From NCBI GenBank assembly GCA_040901445.1, contig JBBDYQ010000015.1, positions 124,001 to 188,000 of the forward strand: DNA of 64,000 nucleotides. Reading direction: 5' to 3'. Below the pieces are notes generated by a model. The model was not told the origin of the DNA. It ran no database searches and worked only from the letters and a program-made list of their open reading frames with translations. The position numbers and the translations under genes were made by a program. Of the stretch, positions 24,645-33,020 are shown piece by piece (position 1 is the first letter of the stretch; each line of letters begins with the position of its first letter). Source of the stretch: Thermoleophilaceae bacterium. Its GTDB lineage: Bacteria > Actinomycetota > Thermoleophilia > Solirubrobacterales > Thermoleophilaceae.

Positions 24645-25481
24645 GTGCCGCCCCCTGTCGTCTCCGTCGTCGTCCCCACCTCCAACCGCGCCTCCTACCT
24701 GGAGGTCGCGCTCGCCTCGATCGCGCGCCAGGACACCGACCACGAGGTGATCGTGGTGGACGACGGCTCGTCCGACCGCACACCCCAGGTGGTGGCCGCG
24801 GCCGGCGTGCGCTGCATCCGCCATGACCCGCCCCGCGGCGCCAACGCGGCCCGCAACGCCGGCATGGAAGCTGCCGCAGCCGACCTCGTGGCGCTCGTGG
24901 ACGACGACGTCGAGGCGCCCCCCGGCTGGCTGCGCGCCCTGGCCGACGGCGCGCAGCGCCACCCGGGCGCCGAGGCCTTCGGCGGCCCCATCCGCGCCCG
25001 GCTCGAGGGCCCCGCCCCGCGCGCCTGCGGGCGCGAGCTGCCCCCGATCACCACGCTCGACCTCGGCCCCGCCGACCGCGAGGCCGAGCTCGTGTGGAGC
25101 GCGAACATGCTCGTGCGCCGGAGCGCGATCGAGCGCGTGGGCGGCTTCGACGAGACCTTGCCCACGGGCGGCGACGAGGAGGAGTGGCTGCGGCGCCTGC
25201 GCGCGGCGGGCGGAAGCGTGGTGTACGTCGCCGCCGCGGGTCTGGACCACCGCCGGACGGGCGACGACGCGCGCCTGCGCTCGCTCATGCGCGGCGCCTA
25301 CCGGCGCGGCCGCAACCTGCGCGCCTACGACCGCCGCCGCGGCGCCGCGCCCAGCCTGGGCCGCGAGCTGCGGGTGCTGGCCGGCTGCGGCTGGCACGCG
25401 CTGCGGCGCGCCTGCCCGCAGGGGCTGGTGATGGGCGCGCACTCCGCCGGCCGGGCGATCGAGGCGGTGCACCCGCGGTGA
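24645..25481 (+). CDS. Glycosyltransferase family 2
   Basis: 278 aa from a GTG. VVSVVVPTSNRASYLEVAL, VIVVDDGSSDRTPQVV, the metal site ALVDDDVEAPPGWLRAL (about 84-100) and GGFDETLPTGGDEEEWLRRL are full GT2 signatures; the last is the acceptor-side ED-x motif. The C-terminus is basic with one weak hydrophobic stretch. First of four consecutive transferase genes joined by GTGA overlaps (25478, 26321, 27520), so probably one transcript. Confidence 0.9.
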   Translation: MPPPVVSVVVPTSNRASYLEVALASIARQDTDHEVIVVDDGSSDRTPQVVAAAGVRCIRHDPPRGANAARNAGMEAAAADLVALVDDDVEAPPGWLRALADGAQRHPGAEAFGGPIRARLEGPAPRACGRELPPITTLDLGPADREAELVWSANMLVRRSAIERVGGFDETLPTGGDEEEWLRRLRAAGGSVVYVAAAGLDHRRTGDDARLRSLMRGAYRRGRNLRAYDRRRGAAPSLGRELRVLAGCGWHALRRACPQGLVMGAHSAGRAIEAVHPR

Positions 25482-26324
25482 GCGGCCTGCCCGCGCCCGA
25501 GACCTTCCTCTCGGGCGAGACCGGCCATGTGGGCGGGCTCCGCCGCACAGCGCTCCGGCGCGGCGCCGACGCGCTCCTCGACATCCGCCTGGCGGCGGCG
25601 CGCCCCCCCCACCACCCCCACGCGGCGGCCGCCCCCCCCCCCCCCCCCCCCCCCGCCCCCCCCCCCCCTCGACCGCCTGGCGGCGGACGCGCCCCGGCGC
25701 TCCGTGCTCGCCGCGTGCGTGCACCGGCCGGGCGCCCAGCCCCCGCCGCTCACGTCCGAGCGCCACGACCTGCGCATGGTCACGGGCTCCACGGCCGAGC
25801 TCACGGGCGGCAAGTTCGAGAACGTCGGCACGCTGCTGGGAGACTCTCCGGACGCCGACTGGACGCTCGTGGTGGACGACGACGTGGAGCTGCCGGGGCA
25901 CTTCCTCGACCGCTTCCTGGGCGTCTGCGAGCACCTGGGCCTGGCCCTCGCCCAGCCCGCCCAGACGCTGGCCAGCCACGCGGCCTGGCCCGTCACGCGC
26001 CGCCGCGGCGGCGTGCTGGCCCGTGAGACCCGTTTCGTGGAGATCGGCCCCGTGACCGCGTTCCGCCGCGACGTGGCCGAGGCGCTGATGCCCTTTCCCG
26101 CCCTGCGCTACGGCTGGGGACTCGACCTGCACTGGTCCGCCGTCGCGGCGCGGCGGGGCTGGTGCCTGGGGATCGTGGACGCCACGCCGGTGCGCCACGA
26201 GGGCGCGCCGGTGGCCAGCAGCTACCCCGCCGCCGAGGCGATCGAGGAGGCGCGGAGGTTCCTCGCCGAGCGCCCGCACGTGACGGCTGACCAGGCGGGC
26301 GAGACGGTGGCGGTGCACCGGTGA
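25478..26324 (+). pseudogene. GT2-like glycosyltransferase, frame broken at a poly-C tract
   Basis: Starts at a GTG overlapping the previous stop (GTGA) and reads VSGLPAPETFLSGETGHVGG and about 40 more residues before running into a C-rich tract at 25602-25668. The rest of a plausible protein continues in another frame: PDADWTLVVDDDVELPGHFL holds the GT2 DDD metal site, and YGWGLDLHWSAVAARRGW the acceptor region, to the stop at 26322-26324. One C fewer or two more would join the frames. Either a sequencing or assembly error in the homopolymer or a real off-phase gene. The expected protein is about 281 aa. The neighbours are intact. Confidence 0.7.
25602..25668 (+). repeat. Poly-C rich tract inside a glycosyltransferase gene
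   Basis: Eight Cs at 25603-25610, then C23 at 25632-25654, one G, and C13 at 25656-25668. No other homopolymer of this size is visible in the window. It is the point where the reading frame of the surrounding gene changes. Confidence 0.85.
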
Positions 26325-27523
26325 GGGTGGCCGTCGTGGCCGAGTACTACCCGCGCCGCCGCGACCCCGTGCTCGGCGTGTGGGCGCATCGCCAGGCGCT
26401 GGCCGCGCGGGCCGCCGGGGCCGACGTGCGCGTGCTCGTGCTTGAGCGGCCGGTGCCGCCCGCCGCGCAGGCGCGTCAGGCGCTGCGCGGTCGCCCGCGC
26501 CCGGCGTTGCGCACGCTGCGATCGATGGCGGCCCAATCCCGCCGCGACGAGGTCGACGGCATCGAGGTGGAGTACGTGCGCTTCCTCGCACCGCCCCGGC
26601 GCGGCCGCTACGCCGGCTGGGAGCGCTGGGCGCGCCGGCCGCTCACGGGCGCTCTGGAGCGGCTCCACGCGCGCGCGCCGCTCGATCTCGTGCACGCCCA
26701 TTACGCGCTGCCCGCGGGCGGCGCCGCCGAGGGCTTCTGCAAGGCGCAGCGGCTGCCGCTGGCGGTCTCCGTCCACGGCGGCGACGTGCTCGGCCCCGAG
26801 CTGCGGGCGCCCGGCGCGAGCGCCCGCGTGGGCGCCGTCCTTGCCGGAGCCGCGGCCGTGCTCTGCAACAGCCGCGCCACGCTGGCGGCCGCCGCCGAGC
26901 TGGCGGGCCGCGAGGAGCACATGCGCGTGGTGCACCTGGGCGCGGAGGCCCCCCAGCGCGCCGGCCCGCGCCGCGAGCATCCCACCCTTGCCACGCTCGG
27001 CCACGTGATCGCCCGCAAGCGCCACGGCGACGTGCTGCGCGCGCTGCGGCTGGCCCGGCGCGAGCACGCCGAACTGCGCTGGCTCGTGATCGGCGACGGG
27101 CCGGAGCTGCCCGCGCTGCGCGCGCTCGCCACCGAGCTCGGTGTGGATGGCGCCGTGGAATTCGCCGGGCAGCTTGCGCCGGAGCAAGCGCTGCAGGAGC
27201 TGGCCCGCTGCCACCTCATGGCGCTCCCGAGCGTGGACGAGGCCTTCGGCGTGGCCTACGTCGAAGCGCTGGCGTGCGGCGTGCCCGCCATCGGCTGCCG
27301 CGGCGAGGGCGGCCCGGAGGAGATCGCCGCGGCCGGCAAGGGCATGCTGCTCGTGCCGCCCGGCGACGTGGAGGAGCTGGCCGCCACCATCGCCGGCGCG
27401 CTGGATCCGCAGCGGCTGCGCGAGCTGGCCGCCGCCGCCCGCGCCACCGCGCGGGAGGCCTTCTCCTGGGAGCGCTGCGGGCGCGAGACGGTGGCCGCAT
27501 ACGAGGGGGCGCTGCACCGGTGA
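26321..27523 (+). CDS. Glycosyltransferase family 4
   Basis: 400 aa from a GTG overlapping the previous stop. MRVAVVAEYYPRRRDPVLGV is the N-domain start, VHAHYALPAGGAAEGF and SVHGGDVLG the acceptor region; the donor site is HVIARKRHGDVLRAL and PSVDEAFGVAYVEALACG. EAFGVAYVEALA is typical of GT4 enzymes making alpha-linked hexose bonds, but specificity cannot be read. Third gene of the four-gene transferase run; because its start is coupled to the broken gene, off-phase termination upstream might lower its translation. Confidence 0.9.
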   Translation: MRVAVVAEYYPRRRDPVLGVWAHRQALAARAAGADVRVLVLERPVPPAAQARQALRGRPRPALRTLRSMAAQSRRDEVDGIEVEYVRFLAPPRRGRYAGWERWARRPLTGALERLHARAPLDLVHAHYALPAGGAAEGFCKAQRLPLAVSVHGGDVLGPELRAPGASARVGAVLAGAAAVLCNSRATLAAAAELAGREEHMRVVHLGAEAPQRAGPRREHPTLATLGHVIARKRHGDVLRALRLARREHAELRWLVIGDGPELPALRALATELGVDGAVEFAGQLAPEQALQELARCHLMALPSVDEAFGVAYVEALACGVPAIGCRGEGGPEEIAAAGKGMLLVPPGDVEELAATIAGALDPQRLRELAAAARATAREAFSWERCGRETVAAYEGALHR

Positions 27524-28590
27524 GGCCCGCCTGCCTTGTGACGAGCGTCGTCAGCGACTACCGCGAGGAACCCTTCCGGATGCTGGCCGAGGCCGAGGGA
27601 CTCGAGGTGCTGGCGTTCGCCGACGGCGGCCGCGAGCATGCCGGCCTGGCGGTGCGCCACGTGACCCAGCGCGGCGCCGCGCGGCTCGTGGCATCCGGCC
27701 GCTACCGCGCCGTGATCTGCGGGCTCGGCGGCCGGGTCGCGCTGCCCGCCACCTACCTCGGGGCGCGCCGCGCCGGCGTGCCGTTCGTGCTCTGGGCCTC
27801 GGTCTGGAGCCACCCGCGCACTCCCGCCCATGCCCTGTCGTGGCTCCCCACGCGCAGGCTCTACCGACGCGCCGGCGCCGTGGCCACCTATGGCCCGCAC
27901 GTGAGCCGCTACGTGGCGGCGCGGCGCGGCACCAGCGAAGGCGTCTTCGAGGCCACGCAGGCGGTGTCGGCCGAGCACTTCGGCCGGCCGATCTCAGACG
28001 GCGAGCGCCGTGCCGCCCGCGAGCGCGCCGGCGCGTCGGAGGACGGCGTCCTCGCGCTGTTCGTGGGCCGGCTCGAGCGCGAGAAGGGCGTGCCGGTGCT
28101 GCTCGAGGCCTGGCGACAGGCCGACCTCGGCGGCCACGCGACGCTGGCCATCGCCGGGGAGGGCAGTGTCCCCGTTGCGGGTCCGGGGATCAGGGCGCTC
28201 GGAAAGGTGGCGCGCAACGACCTGCCGGCCCTCTACGCGGCCGCCGACCTGCTCGTGCTCCCCTCCGTCCGAACCGCAACTTTCACGGAGCCGTGGGGGT
28301 TGGTCTGCAATGAGGCGATGCATCAGTCAACGCCTATCGTCGCCACCGACGCCGTGGGCGCAGTGGTCGGGGGGCTCGTCAAGGACGGGCGTAACGGGCT
28401 CGTCGTCCCGGAGAGGGACGCGGCCGCCCTCGCCGCGCGTCTGCGCGCCGTTGCCTATGCTCCGGGCCTTCGGGCTCGACTGGGCGCGGCCGCGCACACG
28501 GATGTCGGGGCATACACATACGCTGCGTGGGTAAACGGGATGCGCGACGCCCTGGCCCACGCGTCAGAACACCCGATTCCCAGGAGCTGA
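27520..28590 (+). CDS. Glycosyltransferase family 4
   Basis: 356 aa from a GTG overlapping the previous stop. The N-domain is compact (ACLVTSVVSDYREEPFRML); the C-domain shows LFVGRLEREKGVPVLLEAW, LALYAAADLLVLPS-type residues and TEPWGLVCNEAMHQSTPIV, where EPWG-x5-E supplies the E-x7-E pair. This TEPWG form recurs in a GT4 subset found next to Wzy polymerases. Last transferase of the run; an 11-nt gap separates it from the secreted protein. Confidence 0.88.
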   Translation: MRPACLVTSVVSDYREEPFRMLAEAEGLEVLAFADGGREHAGLAVRHVTQRGAARLVASGRYRAVICGLGGRVALPATYLGARRAGVPFVLWASVWSHPRTPAHALSWLPTRRLYRRAGAVATYGPHVSRYVAARRGTSEGVFEATQAVSAEHFGRPISDGERRAARERAGASEDGVLALFVGRLEREKGVPVLLEAWRQADLGGHATLAIAGEGSVPVAGPGIRALGKVARNDLPALYAAADLLVLPSVRTATFTEPWGLVCNEAMHQSTPIVATDAVGAVVGGLVKDGRNGLVVPERDAAALAARLRAVAYAPGLRARLGAAAHTDVGAYTYAAWVNGMRDALAHASEHPIPRS

Positions 28591-28601
28591 CTTTCCCCCC
28601 A

Positions 28602-29252
28602 ATGCGAATCCTTCGCACGCTGCTCATCGCACTGGCGCTTCTTGCGCCCGCGCTCGTCCCCACCGGCGCCATGGCGTCCGGGGCCGACGTGATCGACGAC
28701 TGCGCCGACGACGGCGTGATCGACGGCCGCTACACCGACGACGAGCTGCGGGAGGCCGAGCGCGAGCTCCCGAGCGACGTGGACGAGTACACCGACTGCC
28801 GTGAAGCCATCCGCGGCGAGCTCGGCGGCGGCCGCGAGGGCCGCTCCGGGGGCTCGGGCGGTGGCGGGGCGAGCGATCCCTCGCTCGTCACCGACTCCGG
28901 CGCCGTGGCCGGCTCGCGCGACGACATCGAGGCCCTCGACGATCTCACCGGCGGCGGCGGCGGCTCCGGCGGCGACCGCGGCGAGGCGCCCTCGATCGAC
29001 ATCGGCGGCCGCGAGGTCTCACCGGGCGCCGGCGGAAAGCTGCTCGGCCTCGCCAACAGCTCGAACGAGCTGCCCCTGTCCATGCTGTCCGCGCTCGTGC
29101 TGCTCGCCCTGATGGCGATTGGCGGCACGGTGCTGCTGGTCCGCCGACGCGGCCTGCCCGCGCCGGTCGCGGCTCGCCTCGAGCGGCTGCCCAGCATCAG
29201 TGCGCCGGCCTTCCTCCGACGTGTCAGGCTCCCCGCTCGCTTCCGCCGTTAG
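28602..29252 (+). CDS. Secreted or membrane-anchored protein of unknown function
   Basis: 216 aa from the ATG at 28602. Residues 1-25 form a signal peptide (MRILRTLLIALALLAPALV, then TGAMASG). The mature part begins with an acidic, Cys-containing module: two Cys (DDCADDG and EYTDCRE) 31 residues apart could form a disulphide, around the segment DGRYTDDELREAERELPSDV. A Gly/Ser-rich linker follows, then a C-terminal membrane span near 172-195 and a basic cytosolic tail. I do not recognise the family. The gene lies between a transferase and the Wzy-like polymerase, which it overlaps by 32 nt, suggesting a role in polymer assembly. Confidence 0.75.
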   Translation: MRILRTLLIALALLAPALVPTGAMASGADVIDDCADDGVIDGRYTDDELREAERELPSDVDEYTDCREAIRGELGGGREGRSGGSGGGGASDPSLVTDSGAVAGSRDDIEALDDLTGGGGGSGGDRGEAPSIDIGGREVSPGAGGKLLGLANSSNELPLSMLSALVLLALMAIGGTVLLVRRRGLPAPVAARLERLPSISAPAFLRRVRLPARFRR

Positions 29253-31326
29253 CGCGCCGCCCGAGCGCGGACGGCGCCTGAGGGCGCCGAGCCGCGCGGA
29301 GGCGCGAGAGGCTCTCGGGCACCCGGCGTTCCGGTCGGGTGCCGCGAGCCTCGTGCTGGGCCTCGCCCTCGCCGCCGTGGCGTTCGGCGCCGAGGGGGGG
29401 AACGAGCTGTCAGGCACCACGACGGTCGCGATCCTGGCCATAGTCGTGAGCGGGCTGGTGGCCGCCGCGTCACTGGCGCTCGCACCGGGCGAGCGGGCCT
29501 GGGGCGTGGGAACCCTGGCGCTGCTGGGCCTGCTGGCCATCGTCACGGGGCTGTCCGTGGTGTGGTCGGTCTCGCCCGAGCAGAGCTGGTTCCACGCCAA
29601 CAAGACGCTCGCCTACCTGTTCGTGTTCGCCGGCGCCGTCGGAGCGGTGCGCCTGGCGCCGGACGGCTGGCCGGTCGTGCTGAAGGGCATCCTGATCGGC
29701 GCAGCCATCGTCACGGCGTACGCGCTGGCGTCGCGGGTGTTCCCGGGCACATTGGCGGAGAACGAGCTCTACGCGCGCATCGGCGCGCCGTATGACTACT
29801 GGAACGCCGTGGGCACCACCGCGGCGCTCGCGGTCGTGCCCGCACTGTGGCTGGGGGCGCGCCGCTCCGGCCACCCACCGCTCAACTCGCTGGCCTTCCC
29901 CCTGCTCGGGATGCTCATCGTCGCCCTCTTCCTCTCCTACTCCCGCGGCGCTCTCGCCGCCGCGGTCATCGGCACAGGGCTCTGGCTCGCGTTCGTGCCG
30001 CTGCGACTGCGCAGCCTGGCCGTGCTGGGCGTCGCCGCCGCCGGCGCCGCGCCGGTGATCCTGTGGGCGCTGTCCAAGGATGCCTTCACGGCCGACGGGG
30101 TCCCGATCGCGGTGCGCGAGAGCGTGGCCTTCGAGTTCGGGCTCTTCCTCCTCGCCATGCTGGCTGTGCTGCTGGCCGCGGGCCTCGGCGCCGGCTTCCT
30201 GGCGGCCCGTCGCGCCCCGTCGCGCACCATGCGCCGGCGCGCGGGCATCGCCGCGATCGCGGTGGGTGCCGCATTGCCGCTGCTGGCCTTCGGCTCCGTC
30301 GCGTTCAGCGACCGCGGGATCGGCGGCACCATCTCCGACCTCACCAACGAGGACGCCGCCGTCACGGGCGGCCCCGAGCGCCTGACGACAGCCAGCTCCT
30401 CCCGGGCCCGCTACTGGCGCGAGGCCTTTGACGTGTTCGGCGACAGCCCCGTCCTCGGTGCGGGCGCGGACAGCTTCCGCACGGCGCGCCTCCCCTACCG
30501 CGAGGACGTGCTGGTGTCCAGCCACGCACACGGCTACGTGGCGCAGACGGCGTCCGACCTCGGCCTGCTCGGCCTGATCATCTCGCTGGGGCTGGCGGGG
30601 GCGTGGCTGCTGGCCGCATCTCGCACGCTGGGGGTGGGCCGCCGCATACGCGAGCTGCAGTTCGACGCCGAGCGCGCCGGGCTGGCGGCGCTCGCGCTCG
30701 CGGCGCTCGTCTTTGGCCTGCACTCCGCCATCGACTGGACCTGGTTCGTGCCCGCCCCGGCGTTCATGGCGCTGATCGCGGGCGGCTGGGTGGCGGCCCG
30801 GGGGCCGCTCGGCCAGAAGCCGGCCGAGACGGCACGGCCCTCACGCCTCGCCGGCGTGCCGCGCGAGCGGCTGCTGGGCGCGGGCCTCGTGGTGCTCACC
30901 GCGCTTCTGTGCGCCTGGACGGCGTGGCAGCCGGCGCGCTCGAACGCGGCCAGCAACCACGCGCTCGCGCTGCTGGCCGACGGCGACCTCGCCGAGGCCG
31001 CGCGCGAGGCCGACAGCGCCTACGACATCAATCCCCTCTCGCCCAAGCCGCTGTTCGTCAAGGCGCAGGTGCAGGACCGCGCAGGCAACCCGATGGCCGC
31101 CGAGTCCACGCTCGAGCAGGCCGTGGTGGAGCATCCGGCGCGCCCCGAGGTGTGGCTGCAGCTGGCCGAGTTCCAGCTCCGGCAGCTCGATCGGCCGCAG
31201 GCGGCCATCGACACCTTGCGCGGCGCCCTCTACCTTGATCCAAGGTCGCGGCAGGCGCAGACGACATTTTTCGAGGCCCGCGCGCGTTTACGTGAACAGG
31301 AGGCGGCGCGCGCCGCAGGGTCCTAG
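29221..31326 (+). CDS. wzy: O-antigen polymerase/ligase (Wzy/WaaL-type) with C-terminal TPRs
   Basis: 701 aa from a GTG at 29221. About ten to twelve membrane spans fill residues 40-560. The Wzy_C signature is present: LSYSRGALAAAVIG, then after a large external loop SSHAHGYVAQTASDLGLLGL, the H-x-x-x-E/D-x-G-x-x-G form. Residues about 590-690 contain three TPR-like repeats ([20 protein letters not shown] and two more). Wzy polymerises lipid-linked repeat units on the outer face. WaaL-like ligases have the same fold, so ligation of glycan to a lipid or protein is the alternative. TPRs suggest a partner protein. Confidence 0.85.
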   Translation: MSGSPLASAVSAPPERGRRLRAPSRAEAREALGHPAFRSGAASLVLGLALAAVAFGAEGGNELSGTTTVAILAIVVSGLVAAASLALAPGERAWGVGTLALLGLLAIVTGLSVVWSVSPEQSWFHANKTLAYLFVFAGAVGAVRLAPDGWPVVLKGILIGAAIVTAYALASRVFPGTLAENELYARIGAPYDYWNAVGTTAALAVVPALWLGARRSGHPPLNSLAFPLLGMLIVALFLSYSRGALAAAVIGTGLWLAFVPLRLRSLAVLGVAAAGAAPVILWALSKDAFTADGVPIAVRESVAFEFGLFLLAMLAVLLAAGLGAGFLAARRAPSRTMRRRAGIAAIAVGAALPLLAFGSVAFSDRGIGGTISDLTNEDAAVTGGPERLTTASSSRARYWREAFDVFGDSPVLGAGADSFRTARLPYREDVLVSSHAHGYVAQTASDLGLLGLIISLGLAGAWLLAASRTLGVGRRIRELQFDAERAGLAALALAALVFGLHSAIDWTWFVPAPAFMALIAGGWVAARGPLGQKPAETARPSRLAGVPRERLLGAGLVVLTALLCAWTAWQPARSNAASNHALALLADGDLAEAAREADSAYDINPLSPKPLFVKAQVQDRAGNPMAAESTLEQAVVEHPARPEVWLQLAEFQLRQLDRPQAAIDTLRGALYLDPRSRQAQTTFFEARARLREQEAARAAGS

Positions 31327-31355
31327 CGCGCCCGCCGACCTCCGGCCAGACCGTC

Positions 31356-33020
31356 ATGAGCAGGTTCTTCAGCGCCGCCATCCTCGTCACAGCGCTCTGC
31401 GCGGCCGCCGCCGTGCCCGCTTCCGCCGGGCGCACCCAGGAGTCGATCGTGATGGACGACGCCCACATCGTCTATGTCACGCCCGAGCAGCTCGACGCCA
31501 ACTTCGCCGAGCTCAAGGCGATCGGCGTGGACCGCGTGCGCGTGTCGGTCTACTGGCGGCTCATCGCTCCCGCCTCCGAGCAGAAGCAGCGCCCGAACTT
31601 CGACGCCGGCAACCCGGCCGCCTACCCGCCCGAGCACTGGGACCGCTACGACGCCATCGTGGCGGCGGCCCAGAAGCACCGCCTGGGCCTGCTGTTCTCG
31701 ATCACCGGGCCGGCGCCGCTGTGGGCCACGGGCACGCCGGACCGGAGTGACATCGAGGCCACCTACGACCCCAACGCCGACGAGTTCCGAGAGTTCGTCC
31801 GGGCCGTGGGCACGCGCTATTCAGGCAGCTACCGCGCCGAGGTGGCCGCCCCGCCGCCGGAGCAGGAGTGCGATCTGCTCGGCTGCCGCGAGGAGCAGCA
31901 GGAGACGCCCCCGGGCGAACTGCTCGGACGCGTGGACCACTGGTCGGTCTGGAACGAGCCCAACCACCCGGGCTGGCTCACGCCGCAGTGGCTGCCCGAC
32001 CCGCGCAACCCCGCCCTGCCGATGCTGCCCGCCGCGGCGCGCATCTACCGCGGCCTCACCGACGCCGCGTTCGCAGGCCTGGAGGCCAGCGGCCACGGCG
32101 GCGACGTGATCCTGCTCGGCGAGACGGCCCCGCGCGGCCTGAACGACCGCGGCGTCACCCGCGCCATCCGCCCGCTCGAGTTCATCCGCGAGCTCTACTG
32201 CCTCGACCGCCGCTTCCGCCCGTTCCAGGGCGAGGCGGCACAGGTGCGCGGCTGCCCGGGCACGCGCGACGCGTTCGTCGCTCAGCATCCCGTCTTCTTC
32301 CGCGGAACCGGCTGGGCGCATCACCCCTACGCGCTGGAGCAGCGCCCCGACCGCGGCGACCGCCGGCGCGACAACGTGGTGCTCGCCGACATGGACCGCC
32401 TCACCCGCGAGCTCGACCGCATCTTCCGGGTGCACGGCCAGTCGCGGCGGCTGCCGATCTGGCTCACTGAATACGGCTACCAGACCGATCCGCCCGACCC
32501 CACGATCGGCGTCTCGTGGTCGCGCCAGGCCGCCTACCTCAACCACGCGGAGTACTTGAGCTACAGCAACCCGCGGATCGCCTCCAGCGCCCAGTTCCTG
32601 CTCTTCGACGATGGGCCGCTGATGGAGTTCCAGTCGTCAGATCCGCGCCACTGGGGCACCTTCCAGTCCGGCCTGAAGACCAACGCCGGCCGCGAGAAGC
32701 GCTCCTACACCTCCTATCAGCGACCCATCCACGTGTCACCGGCGCGGGTGCGCCGCGGCCGCGCGGTGCGCGTGTTCGGCCAGCTCCGCAGCGCGCCGAA
32801 CGGGCGGCGGCTGAGCGCCAGGCTCCAGTACCGCAGCACGCGCTCGCGGCGCTACCGCACGATCAAGCGCCTGACCGTGCGCAACCGCCGCGGCTATGTC
32901 CTCACCCGGACCCGGCCGCGCACGTCTGGCTACTACCGGATCGTGTGGCGCGACCCGGGCACGGGCAAGAGCCTCACGACCCGCCGCGTGCGGGTCGGCG
33001 TCAGCCGCCCTCGGCGCTGA
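31356..33020 (+). CDS. Secreted glycoside hydrolase, clan A (beta/alpha)8 fold
   Basis: 554 aa. Signal peptide at residues 1-25 (VTALCAAAAVPASAG). A TIM barrel follows: VDRVRVSVYWRLIAPA, then the acid/base Glu201 in VWNEPNHPGW and the nucleophile Glu372 in IWLTEYGYQT, both at strand ends as in GH5/GH39-like enzymes. About the last 100 residues form a basic beta-rich domain that may bind glycan. It may trim the polysaccharide made by this locus, or act in its release. The exact GH family cannot be fixed by eye. Compare 51781-52983, which lacks the first Glu. Confidence 0.82.
   Translation: MSRFFSAAILVTALCAAAAVPASAGRTQESIVMDDAHIVYVTPEQLDANFAELKAIGVDRVRVSVYWRLIAPASEQKQRPNFDAGNPAAYPPEHWDRYDAIVAAAQKHRLGLLFSITGPAPLWATGTPDRSDIEATYDPNADEFREFVRAVGTRYSGSYRAEVAAPPPEQECDLLGCREEQQETPPGELLGRVDHWSVWNEPNHPGWLTPQWLPDPRNPALPMLPAAARIYRGLTDAAFAGLEASGHGGDVILLGETAPRGLNDRGVTRAIRPLEFIRELYCLDRRFRPFQGEAAQVRGCPGTRDAFVAQHPVFFRGTGWAHHPYALEQRPDRGDRRRDNVVLADMDRLTRELDRIFRVHGQSRRLPIWLTEYGYQTDPPDPTIGVSWSRQAAYLNHAEYLSYSNPRIASSAQFLLFDDGPLMEFQSSDPRHWGTFQSGLKTNAGREKRSYTSYQRPIHVSPARVRRGRAVRVFGQLRSAPNGRRLSARLQYRSTRSRRYRTIKRLTVRNRRGYVLTRTRPRTSGYYRIVWRDPGTGKSLTTRRVRVGVSRPRR

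Noticed and set aside
25527-25668. Poly-Pro open frame beginning at 25527 as the true start of the glycosyltransferase
   Set aside because: Its first 45 codons are Arg/Ser-rich and out of frame with the GTG at 25478 that couples to the upstream stop. The Pro run is merely the translated homopolymer.
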